A stretch of 64,000 bases of DNA from Mikania micrantha. Taxonomy: Eukaryota > Streptophyta > Magnoliopsida > Asterales > Asteraceae. The notes beneath the pieces were generated by a model. It was not told the DNA's origin. It did not search any database and worked only from the letters and a program-made list of their open reading frames with translations. Below, in pieces: positions 44,718-57,393 of the stretch (within the stretch, counting starts at the first letter, position 1; each line of letters opens with the position of its first letter). The translations under genes and the position numbers were made by a program. Location: NCBI GenBank assembly GCA_009363875.1, contig CM018695.1:65098907-65162906 (forward strand). Direction: 5' to 3'.

Positions 44718-44907
44718 AGTCCAAAATTCCATACTTTGAAATTTTCCTTCGTTTCGCAATTCCGGACAATCCGTAACTCCGTTTCGCGCACGGTTTTCGC
44801 CCACGTTCACCATTTCTCACGTACTTTCATCCTGTAATAATTTCGCTTGTCAAATCAGCGTGGATTTCATGCGCGATCAAATGTGCTAAATTTTCGGCTG
44901 TTACAAA

Positions 44908-44919
44908 TCTACCCTCCTT
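44908..44919 (-). other. Polypurine tract of the Tekay derivative
   Basis: The minus strand reads AAGGAGGGTAGA, two bases before the LTR start TGTAACAGCC. The stop of the chromodomain frame overlaps its first base. Confidence 0.85.
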
Positions 44920-45187
44920 ACAATAGGTTTCGTCCTCGAAACCTGTTACGTCTCAAACAATGTGGGTAGAGTCGTTCCGTCTCGTTTTCAATCTCCCATG
45001 AAGACCCCAAATTCCTTTCGGTGTTTTCATTAAACCGTAATTTGTCTAATCGTCTTGTTATGCAATTGTTTTCTTTTGTGTCGACAATTGCAACTGCTTC
45101 TTCTATGTAGTTTAGCTTTGCATTAACCTTAGTGTCCTTTATAGAAATATGTGCCTGCTCGTCTGCCAGACACTTACTACTCGTCAT
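44918..45187 (-). pseudogene. Chromodomain-like integrase C-terminal remnant
   Basis: The only recognisable coding piece of this element is 89 codons immediately before the polypurine tract. SIKDTKVNAKLNYIEEAVAI followed by WEIENETERLYPH fits the consensus at the end of Tekay/Del chromovirus integrases, where a linker (KLNFIEEPVEI type) leads to a chromodomain whose last part carries a Trp-Glu and a YPH ending. Chromodomains of this group are thought to steer insertion to particular chromatin. Here the catalytic integrase upstream is gone, so the piece cannot act alone. It is probably carried passively next to the 3' LTR. The match is by eye; a profile search would confirm it. Confidence 0.6.
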
Positions 45188-48100
45188 ACATCATGCATCA
45201 CTGTTGACCAAAGTCAACAGTCTCAATCATATCGAACATAAAACATCATTTCGTTCACATCATTCAACCCTGGTCACATAAATATCCTAATCATCATTAT
45301 ACAACCACTGCTACTGAACGTAACAATGGGCTTATGCTGGCACAAGATTCCATAACCGTTGATCTGACCCGCCAAAACACTTTGCAGATCCATACTTACC
45401 CAATAACAAGTACTGGAGCAATCATACTTACCCCATACGAATATGGGAGCAACGTCATACTTACCCCGTAACAAGTACGTGAGTAACCATACCCAATTAT
45501 AGTTGTGGTTGACTTTGTGTTTATAGCCCGATCGGCTCCATATCCTGATATTATCAGGTCATCATTCATACTTACTCTATAACACTTATAAGGACATTCT
45601 TCATTTATCTTACATGATACACTAGCATCATATCACCATTCATCATAATCATCGTACATTCCATGCTAGCATCATAACGACATTCATTATAGTCACCATG
45701 ACATCCTAAACCTGTCATGCTAGCACTATTTTATCATATTAATTTCCTAGTAACCTAGGAATCATTATACTCATAACATGCTTTGCTAGTTTCATATCAT
45801 CATAACCTCCTAGCATCATATCATGCCATGCTAGCAACATATCATCATATCATTCATCATGGCATCGTGAACACGTTATGCTAGCATATAATCATCATAG
45901 AATTGTACCTTCATCCTAGCAACCTAGGATTTCATCATAACACCTAATTGTTATCATACCATGTTATTATACAATTCATCGTCATAACTTACTAACATGC
46001 ATTCATCATGCTTAGCCGACTTTCATACATAAATCGTGCTAAAGCTAAACGTACATACATAATCATGGTATATCATCATTCATCATTCGTTCATCAGCAT
46101 CATAAGCACAGAACAACGTAAACATAACAATAAGCATGCTTTAATCACATGTTGAAGATCACATGGTAACAAATCGTCTTCCCCTTTATGTCATACTTTA
46201 GCTGTAACAGGTAGCTTATTATGACCCTTAATCCTTACGTCCTTATCTTTTCCTAACAGTATGCTACCACATGTCATATTCTTTAGCTACAGAATGCGTT
46301 ATTCCTTACTTTGTTGACTGTGCTAACATTTTCACATTTAATCTCTACCAACACTTATCTCTCTTGGTATTAAACCATTTATAAAACACTCGTTGGAAGT
46401 TGGTCATAAATAAACTTTCTTAACATAACTTACATACATATCTTAACATATAAGGTTGTCAATACATAAAGCCAACCAACTTTTTCATTGCATAAACAGA
46501 CCAAAACCAAGTCTTGGTGTTGTTACAATATTTCATTAGTCGCCTTATAATGAGGATTTTTTTCTTATTTCCCTTCAATAAGAAAGCTTTATCATTTACC
46601 TCATCATTTGCCTCATTAAGAGGAATTCATCATTTGATCCACTTTATGCATGACAATATTATCATAAAACTTTCCTTTGATAACATACGTATGCACACTA
46701 TCACATAACAATACCATGAATTTTCTTATACATGAGATAGTGGTAATCATCCTTTATCATTAAATTTGAACTAATACAAAGTTCCTTGAGTAGTTTATTG
46801 TAACAGATGCAAGACTCTCTTAACACCTGTAACTGTGTTAAATCCACATTTTACAATCCATCCTTTACGCTCCATACATATCCTATACATGTTCAACATC
46901 TATTATCTTGTGAGGACAAGATAGTTCATTAAATGATAATAATGTTGCAACACTTATGTATCCTTTTCTAGCATAAATAGCTTCCCGCTAGAGTTATTAA
47001 AATTATCTATAACATCTTTAGCATAACAATTCTAGGTCCGGTCAGTCTTCACATGAATTCTTGTCAAAAGCAAATCGTATCATTTCAACTTTTCATAACC
47101 TTCGGTTGAACATTTTCTTTTTCCTTTGCATTTGACATAAAACTGACTCTAGTCTTTGAGATTCACCTATACCTAAAGCCAGACATATATTCATTTATCT
47201 TTGCTTATCAATTCCTAATGTCAACGTGTATTCCTCATTCTAGTGAGACCTTGTCAGGATTTAAGATACTAACAAAGCATTATCACTCTTGACATAGAGA
47301 ATAATCTCATCAAATCTCTAGGTCAATTTGAACTTACATTACCTCAATCTGATGTACTTATCCTTACTTTATAATATTATTCATTCTCAGGCGATTAATA
47401 ATTCATCCATAAATAAAGTTCCTTGATTCCTTTATAAGCCATTTCCTTCATTCATACGTTAGCTTTATCATTCGTAAACCAATTGGATCACCTACACATA
47501 AACTCAGTCAACCGTGCTGATTCTCTTCATCCGTGGTTGATTTATTTCATCCACATTGGTATACATACATTCCTATCTTCATCATGTTACCGTTGCCCGA
47601 GTAATAACACCCTACACTGCATTCATCATTGTTGTCCTCATCACTTTCCATGTATGCTTTATTTCTTGGACCATCATCGTCTTCAAACTACATTTCTATC
47701 ATTGATCGAACTCTGTTTCCATGTTCTAAGGGTTTATTTCATTATCGACCTTTTAAGAAATAAAAGGTATTCGTATGATAGACAATAACACAAACCCAGT
47801 TGTATAGTAAATCATTAATAACAGTGTCCGGAATGTCATTAATCATTTACTTTTCCAACCGTGTCTCTATTATTCCCATTCATACTTTATACCCATTAAT
47901 CCATGTATCTTTGTCAAACCAATAAAGTAAGACCTTAATCAGTATCCATCTAACCAAACAAGCATTCCCAATTGTTTATATGACTCTTTCAACCTTTCTA
48001 ATCACCTTTATTGGCATCGAATAGTTATGTTTCATTCAGTCATTAAATCTTTCCTATGGTGTTCAAGTCATATGATAGATGAAACCCGAGCATTAGTCAT

Positions 48101-48472
48101 ATAGATAAATCCGTAACCGCAGTAGCTAATTGCGGTCACTATTTATCTGTACTCGTGTGTCTAGGGTTTCTTCCACCACATGCTTAGTTCATTTCCTAAT
48201 AAACATTATTATTACCCATAGTCTAAACAATCTAACATATTCATGCATCTTAATACATATAGGCACATAAACATACATCTTTACTTTAATTACATCATAT
48301 TGACTCTAAGGTACATAAACCTTAAATCTATTTCAAATATATCATGACACATATTCCTTACTTTAGCAAGATGCTCGTGGCATTGAACTACCTTTAACTG
48401 GCTTCCTTAACCTTGATCCCATTCTCAGTTTAAGTTCAGGCATTAGGTTATGCCCGAATCTCTCAAACTATG
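45188..48472 (-). other. Non-coding interior of the Tekay derivative
   Basis: No long frame is present on either strand. 45590-45990 is built from CATGCTAGCATCAT-like words. 46168-48487 matches 1-2507 of the truncated relative, so this non-coding interior is shared by both copies and is not an accident of one. Short frames (45274-45474, 46514-46708, 47483-47788) have no motif. Confidence 0.8.
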
Positions 48473-48484
48473 GCTCTGATACCA
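48473..48484 (-). other. Primer-binding site, initiator tRNA-Met
   Basis: The minus strand reads TGGTATCAGAGC after a short spacer from the 5' LTR. It is a perfect iMet complement. Confidence 0.92.
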
Positions 48485-48487
48485 ACT

Positions 48488-51017
48488 TGAGAGGCCCCGT
48501 TCCCCGGAAGTCCCTCGGTTGGTTAAACATCAAAAGCATAGTTCTTAAACCGTACAATAGTCATATACTATAGCAGCGGAAATCTTTACATAACATTTAA
48601 TCTTAACAGGAATGCCAGTTCTTGAATAGGTAGTCCTCATGTCTTGCCATGAGCCATCATATCCTTATCATAACCTGCTCAACCTGACATGCATGCTAAA
48701 ACAAGTCAGCTTTCGCTGGTGAGTTCTAAGTTCATTTCTTAGAAAAATCTTTATTCATTCATGTCATCACATGACATAATTTAAATACGTTGCATACCTG
48801 TTCTCATATCATAATTTCATCATATACATAGCATCATAACATAGTTACATAACATACATATCATCATAACATCATTCATACAGTGAAGGAACTTCACCGT
48901 CAACTGCTGACTCTAAAGTCAAACAGGCTTGTGCAGCACAAGGCTCTATAACTATCAACCCGAAGTCGATAACTTATACATGCATAAGATTCCATCAACT
49001 GGCGACACACAGTCGGCAGGCCTGTTTTTACACAGGACTTCTTAATCATCATAAGCAAAAGCGGCTCCTTTCACCGCTGTGCTCAAGTTTTGCCCAACCG
49101 TAGTTGACAAAACCATAGTTCCTCCTCCATCCTCGGTCGAGTGTCTTATGTTCCTCCTCGACCTCAGTCGAGTGTCTTATGTTCCTCCTCGACCTCAGTC
49201 GAGTGTTTCACATTTCATCCTCGACATCAGTCGAGTGTCTTACATTTCATCCTCGACATCAGTCGAGTGTCTTACATTTCATCCTCGACATTAGTCGAGT
49301 GTCTTACATTTCATCCTCGACATTAGTCGAGTGTCTTATACAAAAATAATCATTTCTTTCTCAACCGCAGTTGAGACTTTAAAAACATTCGTTATATCCC
49401 AGCTGAGACTCTTAAAATCATTCACTTCTCAACCATCGTTGAGACTTAACATATTCTTTACATCTCAGCTAAAATTCATAAAATCATTTACTTCTCAACC
49501 GTAGTCGAGACTTAAAACATTCTTTACTTGAAACATTCTTTATCTAAAAACATTCTTTACCTGACCTTAATCAGGTTAAAATCATTTTCATACGATAATT
49601 TTAACACATTCTTTAATCTGACCGTAGTCAGGTAAATCAATCACTTTCATACATTAACCTTGTAACATACATATTCTTTTATCCGACCGTAGTCAGATAA
49701 AACAATCATTTCATAAATAACTTTATCATACATGCACATCAGCCCTAAAACGTTAAAACAGTAAAAGAGGGCTCATAGAACTCACCTTAATCCAAAGCTT
49801 GGCTTACTATAAATTCCCAACTAGCCTCGGCTTTAGGAATTGCTAATAACCTGTATTTATGCATTGGTTACGTTTAATAGGTTATTTATGTTTTAATTTA
49901 CTGATTAAATCTTTCTAAACGTCCAAATGTCAAAGACATTGTCTTGAAAGTCATCAAGCCAATATTAGGTTGATAACACACTTAATTAATCAGAATAATC
50001 TCGGATTAATCAAATAGTTAATGTTGTTGATTATAATGCTAAAACGGGTTCTTATACAGATCAATGGCTTAGAAATGATCAATCCTTGTTATTAATTACC
50101 CAGGTATCATAAACTATCACCATATTTAACATACTAATCTGCATGTTATCATGAACATCCAATACTCATTCCAGTGAGTATGTTATTGATTGTGATTAGT
50201 TTAAAACACTTGGATTTAACCTTGCATATCAAGGATTAACCAAACTAATCACCTATATTGTCATAATCAAATGGTTTAAATCATTATAACCATTGTTATG
50301 ATTTCATACAAACCGGGCATTACAACGGATCAAAACAAGGATTTACCCATTAACAGTTCAAGTTCTTGTTTATAATCAATTCTAGCCAATATCTAGGCAA
50401 TAATCAACAATCCTAACTATATTCTCATGTTCAGAAACAAGATTTAATCAATCATTATCAATCTAGACGGTTAAAACAAACCCTTACCTAATCTGACAGA
50501 CTTCTGCGGGTAAAACAACGATCATTACTTGTAGATATGATCTCTGGTGCGATTCATGACTTCTGATGGCTTCAAATTGGTGATTGGATGGTAGAAGTGT
50601 GTGTGTTTTCGTCTGTAGGGCGTTTAAGTTCGAGAAGAAGAAGATAATAATCTTCTGTATGAAAATCTGATAAGGTAGTCAACTTTCTCCACCGCCTCAC
50701 CCGTCGCGTACCGCGACGCGGAGCCTAAAAGGGCTTCGTGTACCGCGAAGAAATCCGGAGAATCTCAGATATTTTTGGTCCATCGCATACCGCTAAGGAT
50801 CCTCAAACACTTCGTCGCGTACCGCGACGAGTCCAAAATTCCATACTTTGAAATTTTCCTTCGTTTCGCAATTCCGGACAATCCGTAACTCCGTTTCGCG
50901 CACGGTTTTCGCCCACGTTCACCATTTCTCACGTACTTTCATCCTGTAATAATTTCGCTTGTCAAATCAGCGTGGATTTCATGCGCGATCAAATGTGCTA
51001 AATTTTCGGCTGTTACA
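48488..51017 (-). repeat. 5' LTR of the Tekay derivative (2530 bp)
   Basis: Equal in length to and nearly identical with the other LTR. The donor-like site is at 49780-49789, about 1.23 kb from the LTR start; the hairpin arrays are at 49132-49700 and the GC palindromes at 50702-50829. Confidence 0.93.
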
Positions 51018-51022
51018 TAATG

Positions 51023-51302
51023 TGCTTTCAAAGTACGTTTAGATGTTATTTTTGTTAACTTTTTCAAATTGCTAATTTTTAGGAATTTATTTACAGAATT
51101 TTTTATTTCTCATTAAATTTTTATTTAATTTACCTAAATTCGGAAGTTTTCAATTTTTAATTAACAAGTAAATATAAATTAGACACATGTCACATTTGTA
51201 AATTAACAACTAACGTTATTTTTCTGTTTTTCTCTCAAATTAATATATGCCTTACTAATTAAATAACAATATCAAATACTAATTATATTATTTATACTTT
51301 TT
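51023..51302. other. AT-rich flank of the Tekay insertion
   Basis: This continues the sequence interrupted at 42375. No gene is visible. Confidence 0.6.
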
Positions 51303-53617
51303 TGTTTTAAAAAATATTTTTAACTAAATTATAATAAAATATATGTTTTTTAAAAGTAGAAAATAAGAATAATTACAAACCGAAGTGTTTAAACAATTAG
51401 ATATTTATAATAAAATGACAATTTTACAAAAATAGTTTGAAAAGGAAATGTTGAAAAAGACAACTTTTTAAAACACGAAAGTTGAAAAAAATGATACCCT
51501 TTTTATTACTTAACTTATTTAATTAAATGTATTTTCAATCATCTTTATCTTAAAATATTTTGTTTAAAATTCTCAAAATTTCATTAATAAATATCTAATA
51601 TTTTTTGTTCATTTCATGTAATACATAGCACTAGCCTATGGTTTTTTTGTAAAAAAGAATCAAATTTTTTCGAAACAATTTTTTTAAAACAAAATATCAG
51701 ATAGAAAACTTTTAGAAAATGCAAATTTTAAAAACAATATTGTTATTTTATTATATTAAATATTAACTTATAGTTAATTTGCAACATATTTTGTATCAAA
51801 AATCATTTCATAGTTTATGAATATTTATTATTAATTATTTAATATTTTTTTGTTCAACCCGTATAATATACGGGTATTAGCCTAGCATAGATAGTTATAA
51901 AATTTTAGATCATATGTAACGAATCACCTTCTATAATAAACCATATTTAAATTTTGTTGATATATAATACTACTAGGTTAGTACCCCACGTATTACACGG
52001 GTTGAATAAAAAAAATATAACAAATAATCATTAATAAAAATTAGACAATATGAGAAGATTTTTTAGTATAAAATATGACTAAAATTTTGTATAATTTAAT
52101 ACTTTAAGTAATAAAATAGTTATATTATTTCTTTAAACACTAATTTTTTCAAAGTTTGTTTTTTTAAACATTTTGTTTTAAAATACTATATTTAAAAATT
52201 GTATATTTCATAATAATTTGGATTTTTAAAATGTGTTGTTTTTAATATTAATATATTTTTAATGTATTAAAAAAATTATTTCTTAGTTTAAAAATGTAAA
52301 AAAAAGTATTAAATATTTAATATTATTTTTTAATATGAAGTGTATTTAAGAGTAGAGAGACGCGGGACATCAATGTATAAGTGCTTTAAAAACACGGCAT
52401 GTGTCCTTAGAAACTTTGATTTATTATAATAGATAGATATATTAAATAAACGATAAAAAAAACCAAATGTTTTGACTTTTGATACACAATTTTATTATAA
52501 AAATCCAACGCCTTATCGTTTCGCAAATAGTTCCAAAGATTAAAAAAAACAAAAGTTTAAATCGTAGATACCACATGGACCACTCATCCAATTAACGTGG
52601 ATCATCATGTAACCAGCTCTTATTTGGATTTCTGTCTTGATCCGAGCGGGGTCTCCTGATTTTGACCGACTTTTAGGGATGATGATTATTTCATCTTTGA
52701 TTTTTAAAACACACTAGAATAATAAAAATTCGTATTTTGAAAAATTAAAACTGGAAACAAAAACACTATTAAAAATACATTAAAGCAACTTTAATGGGTT
52801 GTATGTATGTGCTTTAATAACCTGAACATTATCATCCGCATCTTGGTTTTGGTAAAATTTACATTGAAACGTAGATAAAAATATAAGCAAATAGTTATAA
52901 ATTTTAGATCATATGTAACAACCACGGTATAATAACCATATTAAATTTTGTTGGTGTATATAATGCTACTATATAATATAAACGATAAAAAACAAATGTT
53001 TTGAATACATAATTCTATTATAAAAAATCCAACGCCTTATCATTTCACAAATAGTTCTGAAGGTAAAAAAACAAAAGTTTAAATCGTAGATATCACATGG
53101 ATCACTCATCCAATTAACGCAGATCATCATGTAACCAACTCTTATTTGGATTTGTCTTGATCCGAGTAGGGTCTTCAGGGTTCCTCTAATAATATCCGTA
53201 AATTTATATTTAAAAATTCAATTACTTATAGCATTATTTTTCCATAAAGAAGATTTAAAATGCATGTACTTACTGCATTTCAAATAAAAAAAAATGCACT
53301 GCAAACTTTAAAATTTTAATAACTAACAAATCAAGAAAAAGTAAATAAGAATAGATAAAAGAGAGTTTGAAAGATATATTCAATATTGGTGATGCACACC
53401 ACGACATCCTCGGAAATCGTAAAAACTCATATTTTAATTCTAATTTGAAACAAAACATTTAACATCTCAAATCGTAGCGAAAGTTTTAACAGAGTTTTAG
53501 TAATAACAAAAGTTGTTATCAGTAGAGATAAAGAGAATAAAGTATAGTATAACACAGATATTTAGAAAGTTATCGATTTATCATTAAAACATTGCATGTT
53601 CAAAACATACACATTTA
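51303..53617 (+). repeat. Large direct repeat, copy B, second part
   Basis: Nearly identical to 16461-18773, including the Helitron pair. The copies diverge abruptly after AACATACA (18770 / 53613). Confidence 0.9.
51973..52437 (-). mobile_element. Non-autonomous Helitron, copy B (465 bp)
   Basis: Same TC start, hairpin and CTAG end as 17131-17594, duplicated together with the surrounding 2.5-kb block. Confidence 0.7.
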
Positions 53618-54012
53618 AATGCATGCTTTTATGGAAAAAAAAAATAATGTCGCAATGATGTGCAAGTGAACCTTTGTAGACTAGATAAGTCCTATGGTAC
53701 GATAGACACGTACCTTGAGTCCATAATTAAACAAAAACTAAGGTACGAACACCCCTCAACATATACTCTCCATTTGCACAAGGACGATGACAGCTAGCTG
53801 GGAAGTGGTTTGTAAAACCCGAGAAATCTACCAATATATCATGTGGTCTCAAATCTCGAGACTAATGATTATGAATGTAGGAGTGAATCACCTAAAGAGC
53901 GAATTCAATAAGAACCAATGGTTGCACTTACTCTAGAGACATGAATAGTCTCATACCAAAGTACCACACACATATACATCACAATTCACAAATACAAATG
54001 TTTTTTTCTAAC
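53618..54012. other. Spacer left of the copia-like element
   Basis: No gene is seen. It continues at 58470 across the element. A CACGAAACTCACC word at 58515-58527 suggests decayed gypsy LTR sequence there. Confidence 0.4.
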
Positions 54013-54017
54013 ATGTT

Positions 54018-54583
54018 TGTAAAAAAGATTACGGAATAGGACCTACCCAGTTTTTGAAGATTAAGCAGAACATGAACAAAGAAAATCTTGAAGATGGGTG
54101 AAGATGTTGTAGAACACAGCTAAGAACGAATCTGAGATGTAGTGTAATGACTAACAATGTAAATCAAATAAGATTCATTAGTCAACAAGATTACATTACC
54201 TACCGCTCACATGCTCTCAAACTCAATGGATAAAGAATCCATGGAGTTCATGGAAGAGAGCTCTCTCAAGATTACATTGAAGCACACCCTCACCACTCTC
54301 TTGTCTGGTTATGTTGCTGCAAATGAGAATAATCTCTATTTATAGTGTCACATGACCTAAAACACTAAAAACAACAAAATGATAATAAATAATAAATATT
54401 AAATTAAGCTTTTTCATTTGTTGTGGTCTTCGGGTCTTTTAGTCATCAAGTGTCTTCGTAATCTTGAGTCTTTGGTGGCTCGTGCGGTGACTCGTTGCTC
54501 CCAAATCAACAAGTACATAATACTTCTTGTTTACATTTCATCTATCCAATTAACCGTTGGTCTTGACTTTTCTAGACCCAACA
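54018..54583 (-). repeat. 3' LTR of the copia-like element (566 bp)
   Basis: It pairs with 57886-58464, with several differences including a short GGTGGCTTGTGC-type gain in the right copy. On the minus strand a TATA box CTATAAATAG lies at 54344-54335. Confidence 0.88.
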
Positions 54584-55207
54584 GTCTCCCCCTATTTGGT
54601 TAGATGAATGTAAGCCAATGTAGACGTATGATGAAACAAACATGAATAATAAGATTGAACTCGTGTAGATGCAACTCATGTTTCTTTCACCGCAACAATT
54701 GTGAAGCTTTCTTTATTCCATTTCTTAAACCAAAAAGAAACTTCTTGAAGTTCCATGTCTTCCATTTATCTTCTCCCCCTTTAATAAAGCTCCCCCCTAC
54801 GATTAAACAATCTTAATCTTCAATCCCAACCCAAAAGATATCCAAATATAGGGTGTCAGTCCAGGTATAGGAATCCCAGCCTTCCTTGTAATGAACATGT
54901 GACAAATAAAGGTTCAAAGATGAATGTAAACCCATATCCTAACAATTTGATTCTTAGAGAGTCTTTAAAGTAGAAATAAGAAATCTTCACATCAATGAAC
55001 CCGAAGTCTTCACTGATAAACCACTGATAACACACTTATCATCAGTTTCAATTCATCAATCTCCCCCAAACTAATGCTATAGATAACTGACATGTGAAGA
55101 CCCATTATGTATTCAAAAACAAGTAGTGTTCTTTGGAAGCAATCATTGCTAACCGGCAATATGTTCCATGCTGCAGATCTGGAACACCAAGTGGTGTTCA
55201 ACAATCT
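54584..55207 (-). other. Interior of the copia-like element, left piece
   Basis: Contains several CTCCCCC tracts (polypurine on the minus strand) and no coding motif. It ends with an 18-bp palindrome GAACACCAAGTGGTGTTC (55182-55199) next to the nested LTR. The overlapping short frames at 55010-55331 lack motifs. Confidence 0.6.
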
Positions 55208-57351
55208 CCCCCACCTCTCGTCACCTGAGATGATGTCATTCGTCTTTCTAAGAAGGTTGCGGAAGCATAGTGGTGATGTCTCAGATATAAGGTGTGACTT
55301 ACTTGATCCGGTATCACAACACATAGATTAACTTAAAGTAAATACATTACATGGTTTCATCATTTCAACTAACATTACCGTTTACAACTAAGTTTATTAC
55401 ACAAACTGACTTATTTAATTACAAGTGGTTGAAGTGTAGCCTCACCGTGGTCGCTGCCTCCCTGCAAAAATGTATAAGTTTGAAAGATCGGCACAAAGCT
55501 GGTGAGTTCGTAAAGTTTAGTTAAACCATATGATATGAAATACAAGCTCTCAAGATATTCAGTTCAAGATAACCATGGGACCCGTATCTAGTTCCTTTCG
55601 GATAATCTATGATTTGATAAAGACACTACCCGTCGGTAAATATCTTGATGCCTCGTTATCTTAATGTATATCACTAACATTAAGAAGATGTTTCGGAAAC
55701 ATGCAACAAACATTCACACCAGGGGAGATGCAAGCCTCCCAGTGAATGGGTTGTCAGCCGATAGTATTATAGTACTATCATTGATCCCTGTTCGGCCCCA
55801 CATGGGTTCACTAGATACAGTTCGAGAGATGAGGACTTTTTGATACTGTGATAAAGATACTAACGGCAAAATCCCATGAAATCACACAAGAGTCACATGG
55901 AATCACACAGATAATAGTGATGCATACCATATGTTCAGAAATAGATTTACAGAAGTACCCCGATGTGTATAAACATTAAAGATAAAAGGGGTGGCACGAA
56001 ACTCACCTGAAGGCAGAAGAGTGGTGAAATCACACACAAATGGTAATGGTAGCTAAATTCTGCATTTGTTCATGTTAAATGAGTTATTTATGTTTTAACT
56101 TACTGATTAGATCTTTCTGAACGTCCAATGTCAGAGACATTGCCTTGAAAGTCATCAAACCGATAATAGATTTTTAATTAATCAATTTAATGTCATATCA
56201 TACAATGTATGATAATGTAGGATCCTATACTGATTTAGGTTCCTAATATAAGGTTGATGACACGTTTGATTAATCAGAATAATCTCAGATTAACCAAATA
56301 AATACTGTTGTTGATTATCGTGTTGAAGCACTTTATAGATGAATTTATGGCTTAGGAACGATCAATCCTTGTTATGAATTACCCAAGTATCATGAAACAT
56401 CATAATGTAACATTGAAATAGGTTTAATAACCATGTTTAACATACTAATCTGACTGTTATCATAAACATCAGATAATCATTTCAATGAGTATGTTAATGA
56501 TTGTGATTAGTTTGAAACACTTGGATTTAACCTTGCATTTCAAAGATTAATCAAACTAATCACCTATATTGTCACAATCAAATGGTTTAAACCATTATAA
56601 TCATAGTTATGGTTTCATGAAAACCGGGCATTACAACGGATCAAAACAAGGATTTACCCGTTAACATTTCAAGTTCTTCGTTTATAATCATTCCTAGCCA
56701 TCATCTAGGCAATAATAAACAATTCTAACTATACCATTACGTTCAAAAACAAGATCTAATCAACCATTATCAAACTAGAAGGTTAAAACGAACCGTTACC
56801 TAATCAGACGGAGTTTTGACCGAAAAACAATGATCAGAACTTGCAAACACGATCCCTGGTGCTATCCGTAGGTTTAGAATGCTTCAAATCTGAGTTTTGA
56901 GGCTCAGAAATTCGTATGGTATGCTTCTGGGACGAATATGTTCGAGAAAAATGAAGAAGTGTTGATCTGCATGAAATCTGATTAAGTTGACCAACTTTTT
57001 CCACCGCCTCACCCATCACGTACCACCAACGAAGGCAAATTGGGGCTTGCGTACCTCCGAGAAATCCGGAGTCCAAACGATATATTGGACTCCTCGCGTA
57101 CCACCAAGGATGCTCATCTCGGCTTTGGCGTACCGCGAAGACTCCTAGATTGCAATACTTAGAAATTTTTCTTCGTTTTTCCATTACGGACAATCCGGAA
57201 ATCCGTTTCGTGCACGGTTTTCGCCCACGTTCACCATTTCTCGCATACTATCAACCTGTAATAATTAAAATTGCCAAATTAACATGGATTTTAAGCACGA
57301 CCAAATGTGCTCACGTCGTTGATGACATAATCCTCAATTGCAATTGTCACA
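55208..57351 (-). mobile_element. Nested gypsy LTR lacking its 3' tip
   Basis: It aligns in reverse complement with the solo LTR at 9565-11697 from its TGTGACAATTGC start (57351) to CGAGAGGTGGGGG. The expected last bases TGTGACA are replaced by AGATTGTTGAACA. No matching target duplication is present, so this may be a solo LTR with a damaged end or a recombination product. The donor-like ACTCACCTGA is at 56001-56010. Frames at 56834-57485 are the same LTR segment as elsewhere and not genes. Confidence 0.75.

Positions 57352-57353
<2 letters not shown>

Positions 57354-57391
<38 letters not shown>
57354..57391. repeat. TA microsatellite
   Basis: A pure TA run immediately beside the nested LTR's TGTGACA end. 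Confidence 0.95.

Positions 57392-57393
<2 letters not shown>

Larger units (their letters stand above)
42376..44905 (-). repeat. 3' LTR of the Tekay derivative (2530 bp)
   Basis: TGAGAGGCCCCG to GGCTGTTACA on the plus strand. It holds a CTCGAC/GTCGAG hairpin array (43020-43235), a CTCAAC/GTTGAG and CTGACC/GGTCAG set (43250-43590), the donor-like site (43668-43677), and three GC-rich TAC-centred palindromes (44590-44717). Confidence 0.93.
42376..51017 (-). mobile_element. Complete non-autonomous Tekay-like element (8642 bp), TSD TAATG
   Basis: Two LTRs of exactly 2530 bp (42376-44905 and 48488-51017) flank a 3582-bp interior. TAATG is duplicated at 42371-42375 and 51018-51022. On the minus strand the order is 5' LTR, iMet primer site, non-coding interior, chromodomain remnant, polypurine tract and 3' LTR. 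The LTRs differ at only a handful of positions that I can spot (for example 49915 and 50752), so insertion is recent. Protease, RT, RNase H and the integrase core are absent; it must depend on a related complete element for movement. Confidence 0.93.
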
